Source: Gammaproteobacteria bacterium (GTDB taxonomy: Bacteria; Pseudomonadota; Gammaproteobacteria; GRL18). From it: a DNA stretch of 53,430 nt. Below are positions 1 through 8,355 of the stretch, piece after piece (positions within the stretch are counted from its first letter, which is position 1; every line of letters starts with the position of its first letter). Where the stretch lies: positions 1-53,430 of the forward strand of contig WFNB01000020.1 of NCBI GenBank assembly GCA_015488755.1. The letters are read 5' to 3'. The translations under genes and the position numbers were made by a program. A model generated the notes under the pieces. It ran no database searches, had not been told where the DNA came from, and saw only the letters and a program-made list of their open reading frames with translations.

Positions 1-1
1 G

Positions 2-172
2 CTAACCACCTGTAAATTACAGAATGTTAATCCCTATCATTATTTAGTGGACGTACTGCAACGGATCAATCTGCACCCAGCCAGAGATGTGGTTGAATTA
101 ACGCCCAGATGTTGGAAAGATAAGTTTGAGGCTGTTCCTCTTTTATCAGATCTGGCTAGGTTGGGGAAATAG
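2..172 (+). CDS. IS66-family transposase, C-terminal end (partial)
   Basis: An open frame enters from the left edge and stops with TAG at 170-172, giving 56 residues. The segment contains YLVDVLQRINLHPARDV, followed by LTPRCWKDKF and a final PLLSDLARLGK. This matches the usual C-terminal element of IS66 transposases, which reads YLVDVLQR..HP...V..LTPR.WK..F. The catalytic DDE core lies outside the window, so I cannot tell whether the element is intact. A likely IS66 right terminal repeat follows 15 bases later, which supports the assignment. Confidence 0.85.
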   Translation, partial: LTTCKLQNVNPYHYLVDVLQRINLHPARDVVELTPRCWKDKFEAVPLLSDLARLGK

Positions 173-186
173 AATCGTTGATTGAT

Positions 187-193
187 CGCTTAC
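187..193. repeat. Probable IS66 right terminal inverted repeat end
   Basis: CGCTTAC is the reverse complement of GTAAGCG, the terminal sequence typical of IS66-family inverted repeats. It lies 15 bases after the transposase stop. If position 193 is the outer end, the adjoining 8-base target duplication would be GTTATACC at 194-201. The left end, which would confirm this, is outside the window. Confidence 0.55.
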
Positions 194-254
194 GTTATAC
201 CATCTAACTGCCCGATGCTTTTAGATTAGCCTAAATAAAATCATAAGGCTTATA

Positions 255-1169
255 TTATGCGCTGTGAGTAGCCGAGTTTGTTTGTATCATACCGGGTTCA
301 CCATACCAATAGCCATTGCAATTATCTTCAATCTGATAAGGATTATCTGCTTGATCAGGAACTTGATTGAGCTTCTGACGATATGCATGAATAATATCCA
401 GCATATTTTTTGAGCGTGGACTTAGGCGAATAATATCCACGCCAATTGCTTGCATTTCGGCTAATTCATTATAAAGATCATAGCGTAAACCAGATAAGGT
501 CTGGATACCATTAAGCGTGAATAAAGATTCATCTTCCTGACTTTTCACTTGCAAACCATCCGGATAATCAATGCATTTTAAATCACATTGATCCTTGGGA
601 AGATTATGTGCTCGCGCCGTAAAACAACGTGCCGATAATGCCAGAGGCATATGACCATAACTGAAAATTTCAGTTTCAATATCATCCTTAATACCCAAGC
701 GATCAAGATCGGCTAAAATACCCGATAGTGTGTGCTTTGATAATTCAACGGGCATCGTCCAACGTTGTAAACCCTGCTTTTGCATAATAGCTAAGGCTTG
801 GGCATTGTAGGTATTAATGGTTGGGCCAATGGTAAATGGAATTTCATGGTGAGATAATAGTTGTACTGCTGCCATATCATTGGCTTCTACTAAAAAATCA
901 CCATTATCACAATAATGTCTTAGTGTTTTTAGTTCGGACTCTGCTTCAATGAGTGATAGGGTTGATAGCACAATTTCTTTGTCTGGAGCAGCGTCTTTTA
1001 TCTCATGAGCCAAACTCAACCATTGTTCAAAATTAAGCGATCGGCGTTTTGAGCAAACCGTTTCACCCAAATAAATAATATCCACGGGTGCTTCTGTCAT
1101 ACTTTGGTAAAATTGTTTAATCTCGTCAAATGACCAGAAATATAAGAGTGGGCCAAGTGATAATTTCAT
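255..1169 (-). CDS. ubiV: UbiV, O2-independent ubiquinone biosynthesis protein (U32 family)
   Basis: This is a U32-family protein of 304 residues. With UbiU it forms a heterodimer needed for the O2-independent hydroxylations of ubiquinone synthesis. Four cysteines expected to hold a [4Fe-4S] cluster are present at C39 (in GETVCSKRR), C182, C195 and C199, matching my memory of the E. coli layout. I chose the ATG at 1169 (MKLSLGPLLYFW) because GTGGAAAC lies just upstream as a ribosome site. A longer frame to 1220 would overlap ubiU. It follows ubiU by 22 bases on the same strand, so the two are cotranscribed. Family assignment is firm; function is inferred from homology and context. Confidence 0.9.
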   Translation of the reverse strand: MKLSLGPLLYFWSFDEIKQFYQSMTEAPVDIIYLGETVCSKRRSLNFEQWLSLAHEIKDAAPDKEIVLSTLSLIEAESELKTLRHYCDNGDFLVEANDMAAVQLLSHHEIPFTIGPTINTYNAQALAIMQKQGLQRWTMPVELSKHTLSGILADLDRLGIKDDIETEIFSYGHMPLALSARCFTARAHNLPKDQCDLKCIDYPDGLQVKSQEDESLFTLNGIQTLSGLRYDLYNELAEMQAIGVDIIRLSPRSKNMLDIIHAYRQKLNQVPDQADNPYQIEDNCNGYWYGEPGMIQTNSATHSA

Positions 1170-1191
1170 AAAGTTTCCACGAGTGATAGGA

Positions 1192-2190
1192 TTATTGCCA
1201 TGGTCGGCTATAGGCACCAAGTGTTGTTTGAGAGCCTTCTGATACTTTATTTAACGCATTCAGCCATTGCTCCTGGGGCGTATAATGTTCAGGGTCTTTA
1301 TAATAGGCATCAATTGCCTGGCGCCAGACATGTGTCACTTGTTGTGTATAAGCAGGGCTACGCTGACGACCTTCAATTTTAATGGCTTTAATACCAATCG
1401 AATCCAACTCAGGTAAAATTGCGATGGTATTTAGGCTGGTTGGTTCTTCCAGAACATGAAAGGTATTTTTACCGATACTAAAACGCCCTTTACACAAAGT
1501 TGGGTAGCCGGCATTTTCATTGTCATCATAACGATCAATCAACACATTGTTTAGGCGTGATTCCAGACCATTCGGTGTTTTCTCCCAGCGTACTGATTTA
1601 GCAGGTGAGCAGGCTCCACAGGTATTGGGTGATTCACCGGTAACATAAGAAGATAGATGGCATCTTCCTTCCGCCATAATGCATAAACTGCCAAAGCCAA
1701 ATACTTCTAGTTCAACGGGCGATTGTGTTGCTAAATGAGCGACTTGAGATACGGATAGGACACGGGGTAACACAGCACGCTTAATACCAAAATTTTGTTG
1801 GTAGTAACGCAAGGATTCATAGCTAGTTGCCGAACCCTGAACTGACAAGTGACGTGAGACTTGAGGATGCTTATTCATGGCATAATCAAGAATACCAATG
1901 TCCGCCATAATTAACGCATTAACCCCCAAATCCGCGGCCATATCAACGGCCTTTTGCCAGCGTAACCAACCTTCTGGCTGAGGGTAAGTATTAATAGCAA
2001 CAAACACTTTGCAATCTCTTTGGTGTGCATAGTCAATAGCTTTAGGCAGGATTTTTTCATTGAAATTTAAACCGGCAAAATGACGAGCATTGGTATCATC
2101 TTTAAAGCCGATATAAACCGCATCAGCACCATTATTAACGGCCTCTTTTAAGGCTGGGAAATTGCCCGCAGGACAAACAAGTTCTATCAT
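1192..2190 (-). CDS. ubiU: UbiU, O2-independent ubiquinone biosynthesis protein (U32 family)
   Basis: The protein has 332 residues, the usual UbiU length, and starts MIELVCPAGNFPALKEAV as U32 proteins do. Candidate [4Fe-4S] ligands are C170 and C177 (GSLCIMAEGRCHLSSY), C194 (CGAC) and C233 (TLCKGRF), the spacing known for UbiU. It heads the ubiU-ubiV pair and is transcribed away from ubiT across a 140-base region that holds a near-consensus FNR box. Together the three genes make the set required for ubiquinone synthesis without oxygen. U32 peptidase is an alternative generic label, but the divergent ubiT gene makes UbiU the better call. Confidence 0.92.
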   Translation of the reverse strand: MIELVCPAGNFPALKEAVNNGADAVYIGFKDDTNARHFAGLNFNEKILPKAIDYAHQRDCKVFVAINTYPQPEGWLRWQKAVDMAADLGVNALIMADIGILDYAMNKHPQVSRHLSVQGSATSYESLRYYQQNFGIKRAVLPRVLSVSQVAHLATQSPVELEVFGFGSLCIMAEGRCHLSSYVTGESPNTCGACSPAKSVRWEKTPNGLESRLNNVLIDRYDDNENAGYPTLCKGRFSIGKNTFHVLEEPTSLNTIAILPELDSIGIKAIKIEGRQRSPAYTQQVTHVWRQAIDAYYKDPEHYTPQEQWLNALNKVSEGSQTTLGAYSRPWQ

Positions 2191-2266
2191 AATGTATCGT
2201 ATTTATTTAAGTTAACGTGCAGGATCATCAAGTTCGCCATGCTATCATTTCATAGTTTAAATAGAA

Positions 2267-2280
2267 TTGACGATGATCAA
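2267..2280. promoter_or_regulatory. Predicted FNR/ANR box between ubiUV and ubiT
   Basis: TTGACGATGATCAA matches the FNR consensus TTGAT-N4-ATCAA at 9 of 10 defined positions. It lies 51 bases before the ubiT ATG and 76 bases before the ubiU ATG. A TATTA-type -10 near 2305 would put it close to -42 for ubiT, the class II activation distance; this is an estimate. Ubiquinone synthesis by UbiUVT is an anaerobic process and is FNR-controlled in E. coli, so the site fits the biology. Confidence 0.6.
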
Positions 2281-2331
2281 TGAATAACTTATCAAATTAT
2301 TGCACTATTACAGGCTTACTCACTTTATTTG

Positions 2332-2934
2332 ATGATATTATTAATGATTGCCTTTCCTAAGCCGACCTTGCCGACTGTTATTGCTAATAAAATAGCCTCT
2401 CAGCTAGCAAGAACATTAACAACTACTGTACCAAGTATCATTAAACATCTGCCTGAACCCCCTTTTATTTTACAAAAAACCGTAGGGGAAAAAATTCTGC
2501 AACAACTTATGGCAGAACAAATTGAAATGGGTGATTTTGATTTTCTAGAAGATAAGTGGCTACAGATTCATGTTGAGGATATGGGACTGAGTTTTTTTCT
2601 AAGTTTTACTGACCATAAATTAGTGATGGCTCACCAAGTTGCACAGGCTGATGTGTGTTTTTCAGGCAGTTCAAAAGAATTTATCTTGCTTGCTGCTCGC
2701 ACTGAAGATCCAGACACACTTTTTTTCCAACGCCGTTTGGTGATTGAGGGTGATACGGAGTTAGGACTTTATATTAAAAATTCCATTGATGGCATTGATT
2801 TTGATAACTGGCCACAATGGCTTAACTCATTGGTTAGCAAAATTGCAGTCGTAGTTAAAGAGGCAGAAAAATTAGAAAGGAATGCGGACAAAAATGAACC
2901 CACATCCGACCTAGATACAGCAACTCAGAACTGA
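2332..2934 (+). CDS. ubiT: UbiT, SCP2-domain lipid-binding accessory factor
   Basis: This 200-residue protein carries an SCP2 sterol-carrier fold, with the typical core around FLSFTDHKLVMAHQVAQADVCFSG and a C-terminal segment FFQRRLVIEGDTELGLYIKN. UbiT is the O2-independent counterpart of UbiJ and is thought to bind ubiquinone intermediates for UbiU-UbiV. It is divergent from ubiU across the FNR box. I placed the start at the ATG at 2332. A TTG directly precedes it, and an ATG at 2344 is also possible because no strong ribosome site is visible. The acidic tail after residue 180 is low complexity. Confidence 0.85.
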   Translation: MILLMIAFPKPTLPTVIANKIASQLARTLTTTVPSIIKHLPEPPFILQKTVGEKILQQLMAEQIEMGDFDFLEDKWLQIHVEDMGLSFFLSFTDHKLVMAHQVAQADVCFSGSSKEFILLAARTEDPDTLFFQRRLVIEGDTELGLYIKNSIDGIDFDNWPQWLNSLVSKIAVVVKEAEKLERNADKNEPTSDLDTATQN

Positions 2935-3000
2935 ATCCACACACTCTTTTTTACTCTTGTTAACTCTTTTTAATGATCCGTTTAAAATAATAGCAAAACC

Positions 3001-3750
3001 ATGCGACTATCCCGTTTTTTTATTGATGACACACTGGCTTCAGGGCAAGTTCTAAGCCTTCCTGCACATTTGGTAAATTACCTTGTTAATGTCTTACGCC
3101 TCAAACAAAATAGCCCGATTATTTTATTTAATGGCCAAACTAATAGCCAACCATTAGGTGAATTTAATGCCACTATTGTTGAGCTTAGTAAACGACATTG
3201 TCGTGTTCTGATTGAAGAGTTTGTTGCAGTAAACAATGAATCCCCGATTAAAACACATTTATTTCAAGGGATTTCACGGGGCGAGCGAATGGACTACACC
3301 ATTCAAAAAGCGGTTGAACTTGGGGTTAATCGTATTACACCTGTATCAACACAATATTCTAATTCACGAAAATTAAATAACAAACAATTACAAAAGAAAA
3401 TACTCCATTGGCAAGGTGTGGCAAGCAGTGCCAGTGAACAATCAGGACGTGTTATACAAGTTGAGGTCACCCCCCCTATAACGGTTTATGATATGGCTAA
3501 GCACATCGCCGATTTTAACCTACTCTTATCTCCAATAGGCAAAAACACATTATCCCAACTTAACCTTGCATCAAACAATAGTGTAAATATTTTTATTGGC
3601 CCAGAAGGAGGTTTAAGCCCTGAAGAAATTTGTTTGGCACAAGAATATGGTTATTTAGACATAACTCTTGGCAGTAGGATATTGCGAACGGAAACGGCAG
3701 GGCTGGCAATACTAAGTATCCTCCAATTTCTATGGGGTGATTTATGCTAA
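3001..3750 (+). CDS. rsmE: 16S rRNA (uracil(1498)-N3)-methyltransferase RsmE
   Basis: This 249-residue SPOUT methyltransferase methylates U1498 of 16S rRNA using S-adenosylmethionine. An N-terminal PUA-like domain (about 1-75) starts MRLSRFFIDD. The SPOUT domain follows with GISRGERMDYTIQKAVELGV, then IFIGPEGGLSPEE near residue 197 and LGSRILRTETAGLA near 222, which form the knotted SAM site. It starts 66 bases after ubiT and may be read through from that promoter. Length and motifs are standard. Confidence 0.95.
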   Translation: MRLSRFFIDDTLASGQVLSLPAHLVNYLVNVLRLKQNSPIILFNGQTNSQPLGEFNATIVELSKRHCRVLIEEFVAVNNESPIKTHLFQGISRGERMDYTIQKAVELGVNRITPVSTQYSNSRKLNNKQLQKKILHWQGVASSASEQSGRVIQVEVTPPITVYDMAKHIADFNLLLSPIGKNTLSQLNLASNNSVNIFIGPEGGLSPEEICLAQEYGYLDITLGSRILRTETAGLAILSILQFLWGDLC

Positions 3751-3764
3751 GCTGCTATTGGAGT

Positions 3765-3780
3765 CGGGGCTTTAGCCCCG
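3765..3780. repeat. Hairpin CGGGGC-TTTA-GCCCCG after rsmE
   Basis: A perfect 6-bp GC stem with a 4-base loop lies between the convergent ends of rsmE and pyk. It has no T-tract on the 3' side for either direction (A-rich on the plus strand, ACTCC on the minus strand), so it is not a textbook intrinsic terminator. It could slow both transcripts or be a small repetitive palindrome. Confidence 0.4.
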
Positions 3781-3809
3781 AAAAATAATTCATGACCAAA
3801 TATTAACCT

Positions 3810-5276
3810 CTATGGCACATTAATAACACGTACCATATTGGTACCACCGGCTTCTTGACCTGGGCCTGCGGTAACAACAATAATATCCTGAGACTTAATA
3901 AAGCCAAGGCGCTTACCCTCTTCAAGTGCATAGTCCAGTTTTTCTGTATTGGTAGCCCCTTTTTTGTACAAAATAGAATACACTCCCCAATTCATTGATG
4001 AGCGTAATACAACTGATTTTGTACCAGTAACCGCTAAAATAACAGATTCAGGACGATATTTTGATATTTGCCGTGAGGTGAAACCAGATTCTGTCAAACT
4101 GATAATGGCCGATGCTTTTAAATGGTTTGCCATAGTAATGGCTGCCTGACTCACGGCCTCTGTAACAACATTACTGCTATGTGGCTGGATTTTCTGCAAA
4201 TAACCAAATTCTTTTAAGGATGCTTCTGCTCGAACTGCCAAAGAAGACATCATTTGAACTGATTTAACAGGGTATTTACCCATGGCGGTTTCGCCTGAAA
4301 GCATAATAGCTGAACTGCCATCTAAAATAGCATTGGCCACATCGCTGGCTTCGGCTCGAGTTGGTTTAGGATTGAGTTCCATTGAGGCCAACATTTCAGT
4401 CGCCGTAATCACCGGCTTACCACTGGTAACTGTGGATTGAATAATACGTTTTTGCATGGCTGGAACATCGGCTAAAGGCAACTCAACACCTAAGTCACCT
4501 CGGGCAACCATAGTACCATCAGCAACAGCAACAATGGCTTTTAAGTTATCAATGCCTGCTCGATTTTCAATTTTAGCAATAATGGGAATTTTGACTCCTT
4601 TGTCTGCTAAAATAGCACGCATTTTTATAATATCATCCGCATTTTGTACAAAGGATGCAGCAATGTATTCAACATTATTCTCAGCAGCAAAACTCAGTTC
4701 ACGAAGAATTTCTTCTTGATTTTCAGGGCTAACAGCACTCATCTCTAATTGTGTATCAGGCAGGTTAACACTCTTGTTTTCTCTGAGTAAACCACCATGA
4801 ATAACGCGACAATGCACTTCTCCACCATGGGTTTGATCAATGCTTTCTACTTCTAAATCAATGGCCCCATCATTAAGTAAAATGGGGGTTCCCTGACTGA
4901 CCTCATTATGCAAGTTAGCATAATTAACGGAAACGCCTTGCTCATTACCTTCTCTATCATAAGAGTATAAAATAAATTTATTATCGGCCTTAATTTCAGC
5001 AGTACCATCAGTAAGTTTGCCCGTGCGGATTTCAATGCCCTTGGTGTCAGCCATAATGGCGATAGAACAGCCCATATCACTGGCGACCTGACGGACACGG
5101 TCAAGACGTTGTTGTTGCACATCATCAACACCAAATGACATATTTAAACGGGCAACATTCATACCCGCCTCTATCATTTGTTTTAAAATTTCTGGGCTGT
5201 CACTGGCAGGACCAATGGTGGCAACAATTTTTGTTTTACGCGGTATGGGGCTATTACTCATGGTGTCTGAATTCAC
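3810..5276 (-). CDS. pyk: Pyruvate kinase
   Basis: The protein has 488 residues and catalyses phosphoenolpyruvate plus ADP to pyruvate plus ATP, the last glycolytic step. Family landmarks are TKIVATIGPASDSPE at the N-terminus, a B domain around residues 80-180, IIAKIENRAGIDN, MVARGDLGVELPLADVP, TATEMLASM, the signature PTRAEASDVANAILDG, and SGETAMGKYP. Glu in DTKGIEIR suggests the K+-dependent class. Two usual motifs are altered: NFSHG reads NMSFG, and DTKGPEIR reads DTKGIEIR. The gene appears monocistronic and faces rsmE. Identity is sure; catalytic strength is open because of those changes. Confidence 0.93.
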   Translation of the reverse strand: MNSDTMSNSPIPRKTKIVATIGPASDSPEILKQMIEAGMNVARLNMSFGVDDVQQQRLDRVRQVASDMGCSIAIMADTKGIEIRTGKLTDGTAEIKADNKFILYSYDREGNEQGVSVNYANLHNEVSQGTPILLNDGAIDLEVESIDQTHGGEVHCRVIHGGLLRENKSVNLPDTQLEMSAVSPENQEEILRELSFAAENNVEYIAASFVQNADDIIKMRAILADKGVKIPIIAKIENRAGIDNLKAIVAVADGTMVARGDLGVELPLADVPAMQKRIIQSTVTSGKPVITATEMLASMELNPKPTRAEASDVANAILDGSSAIMLSGETAMGKYPVKSVQMMSSLAVRAEASLKEFGYLQKIQPHSSNVVTEAVSQAAITMANHLKASAIISLTESGFTSRQISKYRPESVILAVTGTKSVVLRSSMNWGVYSILYKKGATNTEKLDYALEEGKRLGFIKSQDIIVVTAGPGQEAGGTNMVRVINVP

Positions 5277-5380
5277 TGATTAGAGGTTAAATTTCTATTG
5301 GCTTATTTAGCTTGCACCGAGCATTCTATATGAATATGGTGTAGATATCATCTTTAAAAAATCAACTAGCTAGGGGGGAT

Positions 5381-8116
5381 CTATTTCTGCATTTGTTTTT
5401 TTGCTTCAAGAAGTTGACTAATAAAATCGGCAGGAGCAGGGCGTTGAAATAAATAACCTTGGATGCTTTTACATTGTTCAGCCAGTAAAAAATCTTTTTG
5501 GGCTTCTGTTTCTACTCCTTCAGCAATCACATGCAGATTCAAGCTATTAGCCAGAGAAATAATGGAACGGACAATGGTTTCATCTTCTTGATCACCTGGA
5601 ATATCACGTATAAAGGATTGATCGATTTTTAGCTCATCCACAGGCAGACGCTTAAGATAGGATAATGAGGAGTAACCCGTACCAAAATCATCAATAGAAA
5701 TAGAAAATTTCAAATCATTAAGCTGTTGCAGGGTCTTAATTGCCCGCTCAGGATCAGTCATAATATAACTTTCAGTAACTTCAAACTGAATGTGTTCAGG
5801 ATTGTATTGATGCTCATTTAAGGTATCCAGTATTTTATTAATAAAGTCATCTTGCTGAATTTGTTTCACCGATAAATTAATTGATAAGCGCCCCTGACAA
5901 TAACCCATAGCCATCCAGTCTTTAAGTTGATGAATGACTTTTTCAATAATCATCCAACCAATCGTAACAATCATCCCTGTTTCTTCTGCAATAGGGATAA
6001 ATTTAGCGGGTGAAATTAAGCCCATTTCTGGATGTTCCCAGCGTATTAATGCTTCCATTCCAATCATCTCATTGCTTCGAGCATTATATTGTGGCTGATA
6101 GTACATAACAAATTCATCATTTTTAATGGCTTTACGTAGATTTTTCTCCAAAAGTGCTCTTTCTAAGGCTTGTTCAGTCATCGCCTGAGTATAAAACTGG
6201 TAGTTATTGCGCCCCTCATTTTTTGCCTGATACATGGCTGAGTCTGCATTTCTTAATAAAATTTCGGTATTATCACCATCATCAGGGTAAATGCTGATGC
6301 CAATACTGGCAGTAATATAGAGGGTATGTTCACCAAAGATAATTTTTTTTGCCAGAGTGTGTATCAGTTTTTGCGTGATTTCCATAACATTAGATGCATT
6401 TTGAATATCCGTTAAAATTAAGGTAAATTCATCACCACCTAAGCGTGCTACGGTATCTGCTTGGCGAATGCTTTGTTGTAAGCGATCGGCCACCTCAATT
6501 AACACAATATCACCAATACTATGTCCTAGTGTGTCATTAATTTCTTTAAAGCGGTCAAGATCAATAAATAAAATGGCCACCTTATTCTTATTTCTGGGTG
6601 CCAGTTTAATCGCCTGATTAATGCGATCAATAAAAAGTACCCGATTTGGCAAGCTCGTTAAGGCATCATGATGAGCCTGATGATCCAAGCGGTTTTTTTG
6701 TTGCTCTAATTGTTCATGGATCATAAGGTGGTTAGTAATGTCATGCCCCAGTTCAACAATGGCCTCAACATCACCATATTCATTCATAAGAGGGCTTGCC
6801 GTAATTTCTATAAACTGAGTTTGCCCATTTTTTGCCTGATGTTCATGAATAACTTTGCTACTTTTTCCTGTTTTAAATACCTCACCATGAGGACAGATAT
6901 GATCTTCTGAACTACAAGGAGCATCAAAACCATGTGAAATAGCATAGCATTTGTGTGACTCATCAGATGTTAATGTGTAATCAGTCATTATTTTTGCCAT
7001 TTTATTCATCATCTTCACATTATAATCTTTGTCAATAACCACCACAGAATTGGACACACCATCTAAAATACTTTGCAAAAAGAGACCTTGTTTAATCAGC
7101 TTTTTATTTTTTGTCGATATGTTTTTCTCTAAATTGATATTAAGTTGTTTTATTTGTCTGGTTAAGTGAATACTAGCAATATAGCGAATAATAACTAAAA
7201 GCAATATGGCTAGTATAATGACAGATAAAAAGAATTTGTCTCGTTTGGAATAAATATCAGCAATGGCAGTATCGTATAAAGGCTTAAATAAGAAGAAGTG
7301 TCCCATAGGCTTATTATTTATATCTGGCAAAGCAATATAAGCAATAAGTCGATTATTTTTTTGATCAATCAAGTAATGATTTTTGAGCTGAATAAGATGA
7401 CTAATTGAGTGATCTTTCAATAGTTCTAAGTCGTTATCTTTAGCATTAATATTGGCAACATAATAATCCTGAATAAATTTTTTGCTAAATGGCTTGCTCA
7501 TCTGTTTTCGATAGCTTTTATCGACTAGAAAAGTTGCATCAATACCCTTTTGTTTAAGCTTCACTGCAATGGAATTAAATTTGGCAATCACCTCAAATAT
7601 GCCAATAAATTTTTGCTCTTCAAATAGAGGTACCATGGCCTTAAAAGTAAGGTCAAATTTGCCGGTACTAATTGAAGTCATAATTTTAGGTTCTTGTAGC
7701 ATTTTGGCAATATCAAGGCGAGCATTAATGAGACTATCGCCCCTTTTTTTTGTCCAACTACGATAAAAACTGGTTCCGTCTTGTTTGATGACTTGAAACC
7801 AGAGGTTTTTTAATGCCGTATATTGTTCGAGTAGAGCAGAAAAATTTTCAAGTTGCAGTAATAAAGGATTGTTTTCTCTAATAGATTGATAAATAACACT
7901 ATTATTCTGTTTGGACAAAGCAATAAGAAGAATTGCCTCTTGTTTTTCCTCAATAAGTAAATGCACTTGCTGGCGCATCTCTTTGGCAATACTATCATAG
8001 TGATCATGAACTTGTTGCTCAACTTGCGTATAATAAAAGATAGAAATAATCACACTAATACTGAGTACAACAAAGAATAAGAGTTGCAATAAATCTTGTT
8101 TAAACGAATGTTTCAT
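5381..8116 (-). CDS. Membrane dCache-PAS-GGDEF-EAL c-di-GMP signalling protein
   Basis: This 911-residue inner-membrane protein has a helix at about 10-30, a periplasmic double-Cache-like sensor (LWFQVIKQDGTSFYRSW), a second helix at about 296-316, and a PAS domain near 345-465 with a cysteine cluster (CYAISHGFDAPCS, then ICPHG). GGDEF at 560-564 has RQAD five residues before it, an intact inhibitory I-site. EAL begins at E688 (MEALIRWEHP) and keeps INLSVKQ, EVTES, DDFGTGYSSL, DELKIDQSF and AEGVE, so phosphodiesterase activity is expected. Both activities look possible. A 4-codon frame with a strong ribosome site lies just upstream. Confidence 0.9.
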   Translation of the reverse strand: MKHSFKQDLLQLLFFVVLSISVIISIFYYTQVEQQVHDHYDSIAKEMRQQVHLLIEEKQEAILLIALSKQNNSVIYQSIRENNPLLLQLENFSALLEQYTALKNLWFQVIKQDGTSFYRSWTKKRGDSLINARLDIAKMLQEPKIMTSISTGKFDLTFKAMVPLFEEQKFIGIFEVIAKFNSIAVKLKQKGIDATFLVDKSYRKQMSKPFSKKFIQDYYVANINAKDNDLELLKDHSISHLIQLKNHYLIDQKNNRLIAYIALPDINNKPMGHFFLFKPLYDTAIADIYSKRDKFFLSVIILAILLLVIIRYIASIHLTRQIKQLNINLEKNISTKNKKLIKQGLFLQSILDGVSNSVVVIDKDYNVKMMNKMAKIMTDYTLTSDESHKCYAISHGFDAPCSSEDHICPHGEVFKTGKSSKVIHEHQAKNGQTQFIEITASPLMNEYGDVEAIVELGHDITNHLMIHEQLEQQKNRLDHQAHHDALTSLPNRVLFIDRINQAIKLAPRNKNKVAILFIDLDRFKEINDTLGHSIGDIVLIEVADRLQQSIRQADTVARLGGDEFTLILTDIQNASNVMEITQKLIHTLAKKIIFGEHTLYITASIGISIYPDDGDNTEILLRNADSAMYQAKNEGRNNYQFYTQAMTEQALERALLEKNLRKAIKNDEFVMYYQPQYNARSNEMIGMEALIRWEHPEMGLISPAKFIPIAEETGMIVTIGWMIIEKVIHQLKDWMAMGYCQGRLSINLSVKQIQQDDFINKILDTLNEHQYNPEHIQFEVTESYIMTDPERAIKTLQQLNDLKFSISIDDFGTGYSSLSYLKRLPVDELKIDQSFIRDIPGDQEDETIVRSIISLANSLNLHVIAEGVETEAQKDFLLAEQCKSIQGYLFQRPAPADFISQLLEAKKQMQK

Positions 8117-8119
8117 TTC

Positions 8120-8134
8120 TTAGTAGTTGCTCAT
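8120..8134 (-). CDS. Possible 4-codon leader frame (MSNY) before the GGDEF-EAL gene
   Basis: A strong ribosome site AAAGGAGG is spaced for an ATG at 8134, which encodes only M-S-N-Y before TAA. The frame is the same as that of the GGDEF-EAL gene, whose ATG comes three bases after this stop. The downstream ATG has no good ribosome site of its own. Either reinitiation couples the two, or the stop is a recent nonsense change in an originally longer N-terminus. Confidence 0.4.
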   Translation of the reverse strand: MSNY

Positions 8135-8221
8135 AGCTAACCTCCTTTAAAGATAGCTCATTTTTCTTTAATAGCAATGTCTGCGAGCAAGTTTTGTTGA
8201 TAATAATATGAGAGAGAATGC

Positions 8222-8249
8222 TTGAAATTTTTATTTATTTTCCTATACT
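8222..8249 (+). promoter_or_regulatory. Candidate sigma70 promoter of the yfiR-like operon
   Basis: TTGAAA at 8222-8227 and TATACT at 8244-8249 are separated by 16 bases, close to the sigma70 consensus. The start would fall near 8257 and leave a leader of about 100 bases before the GTG at 8356. Read by eye only. Confidence 0.4.
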
Positions 8250-8355
8250 TTGATGATAATAATCGTTTTATTGCTCAAAATAGTCTTTACCCTAAACACT
8301 CAATGGAATTGTCAGTGCATTTTTTTTATCTCATTATAAAAAGGCTTGTTTTTAG

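Noticed and set aside
3765-3780. Rho-independent terminator after rsmE or pyk
   Set aside because: The GC hairpin has no T-tract after it on either strand, so it is listed only as a hairpin.
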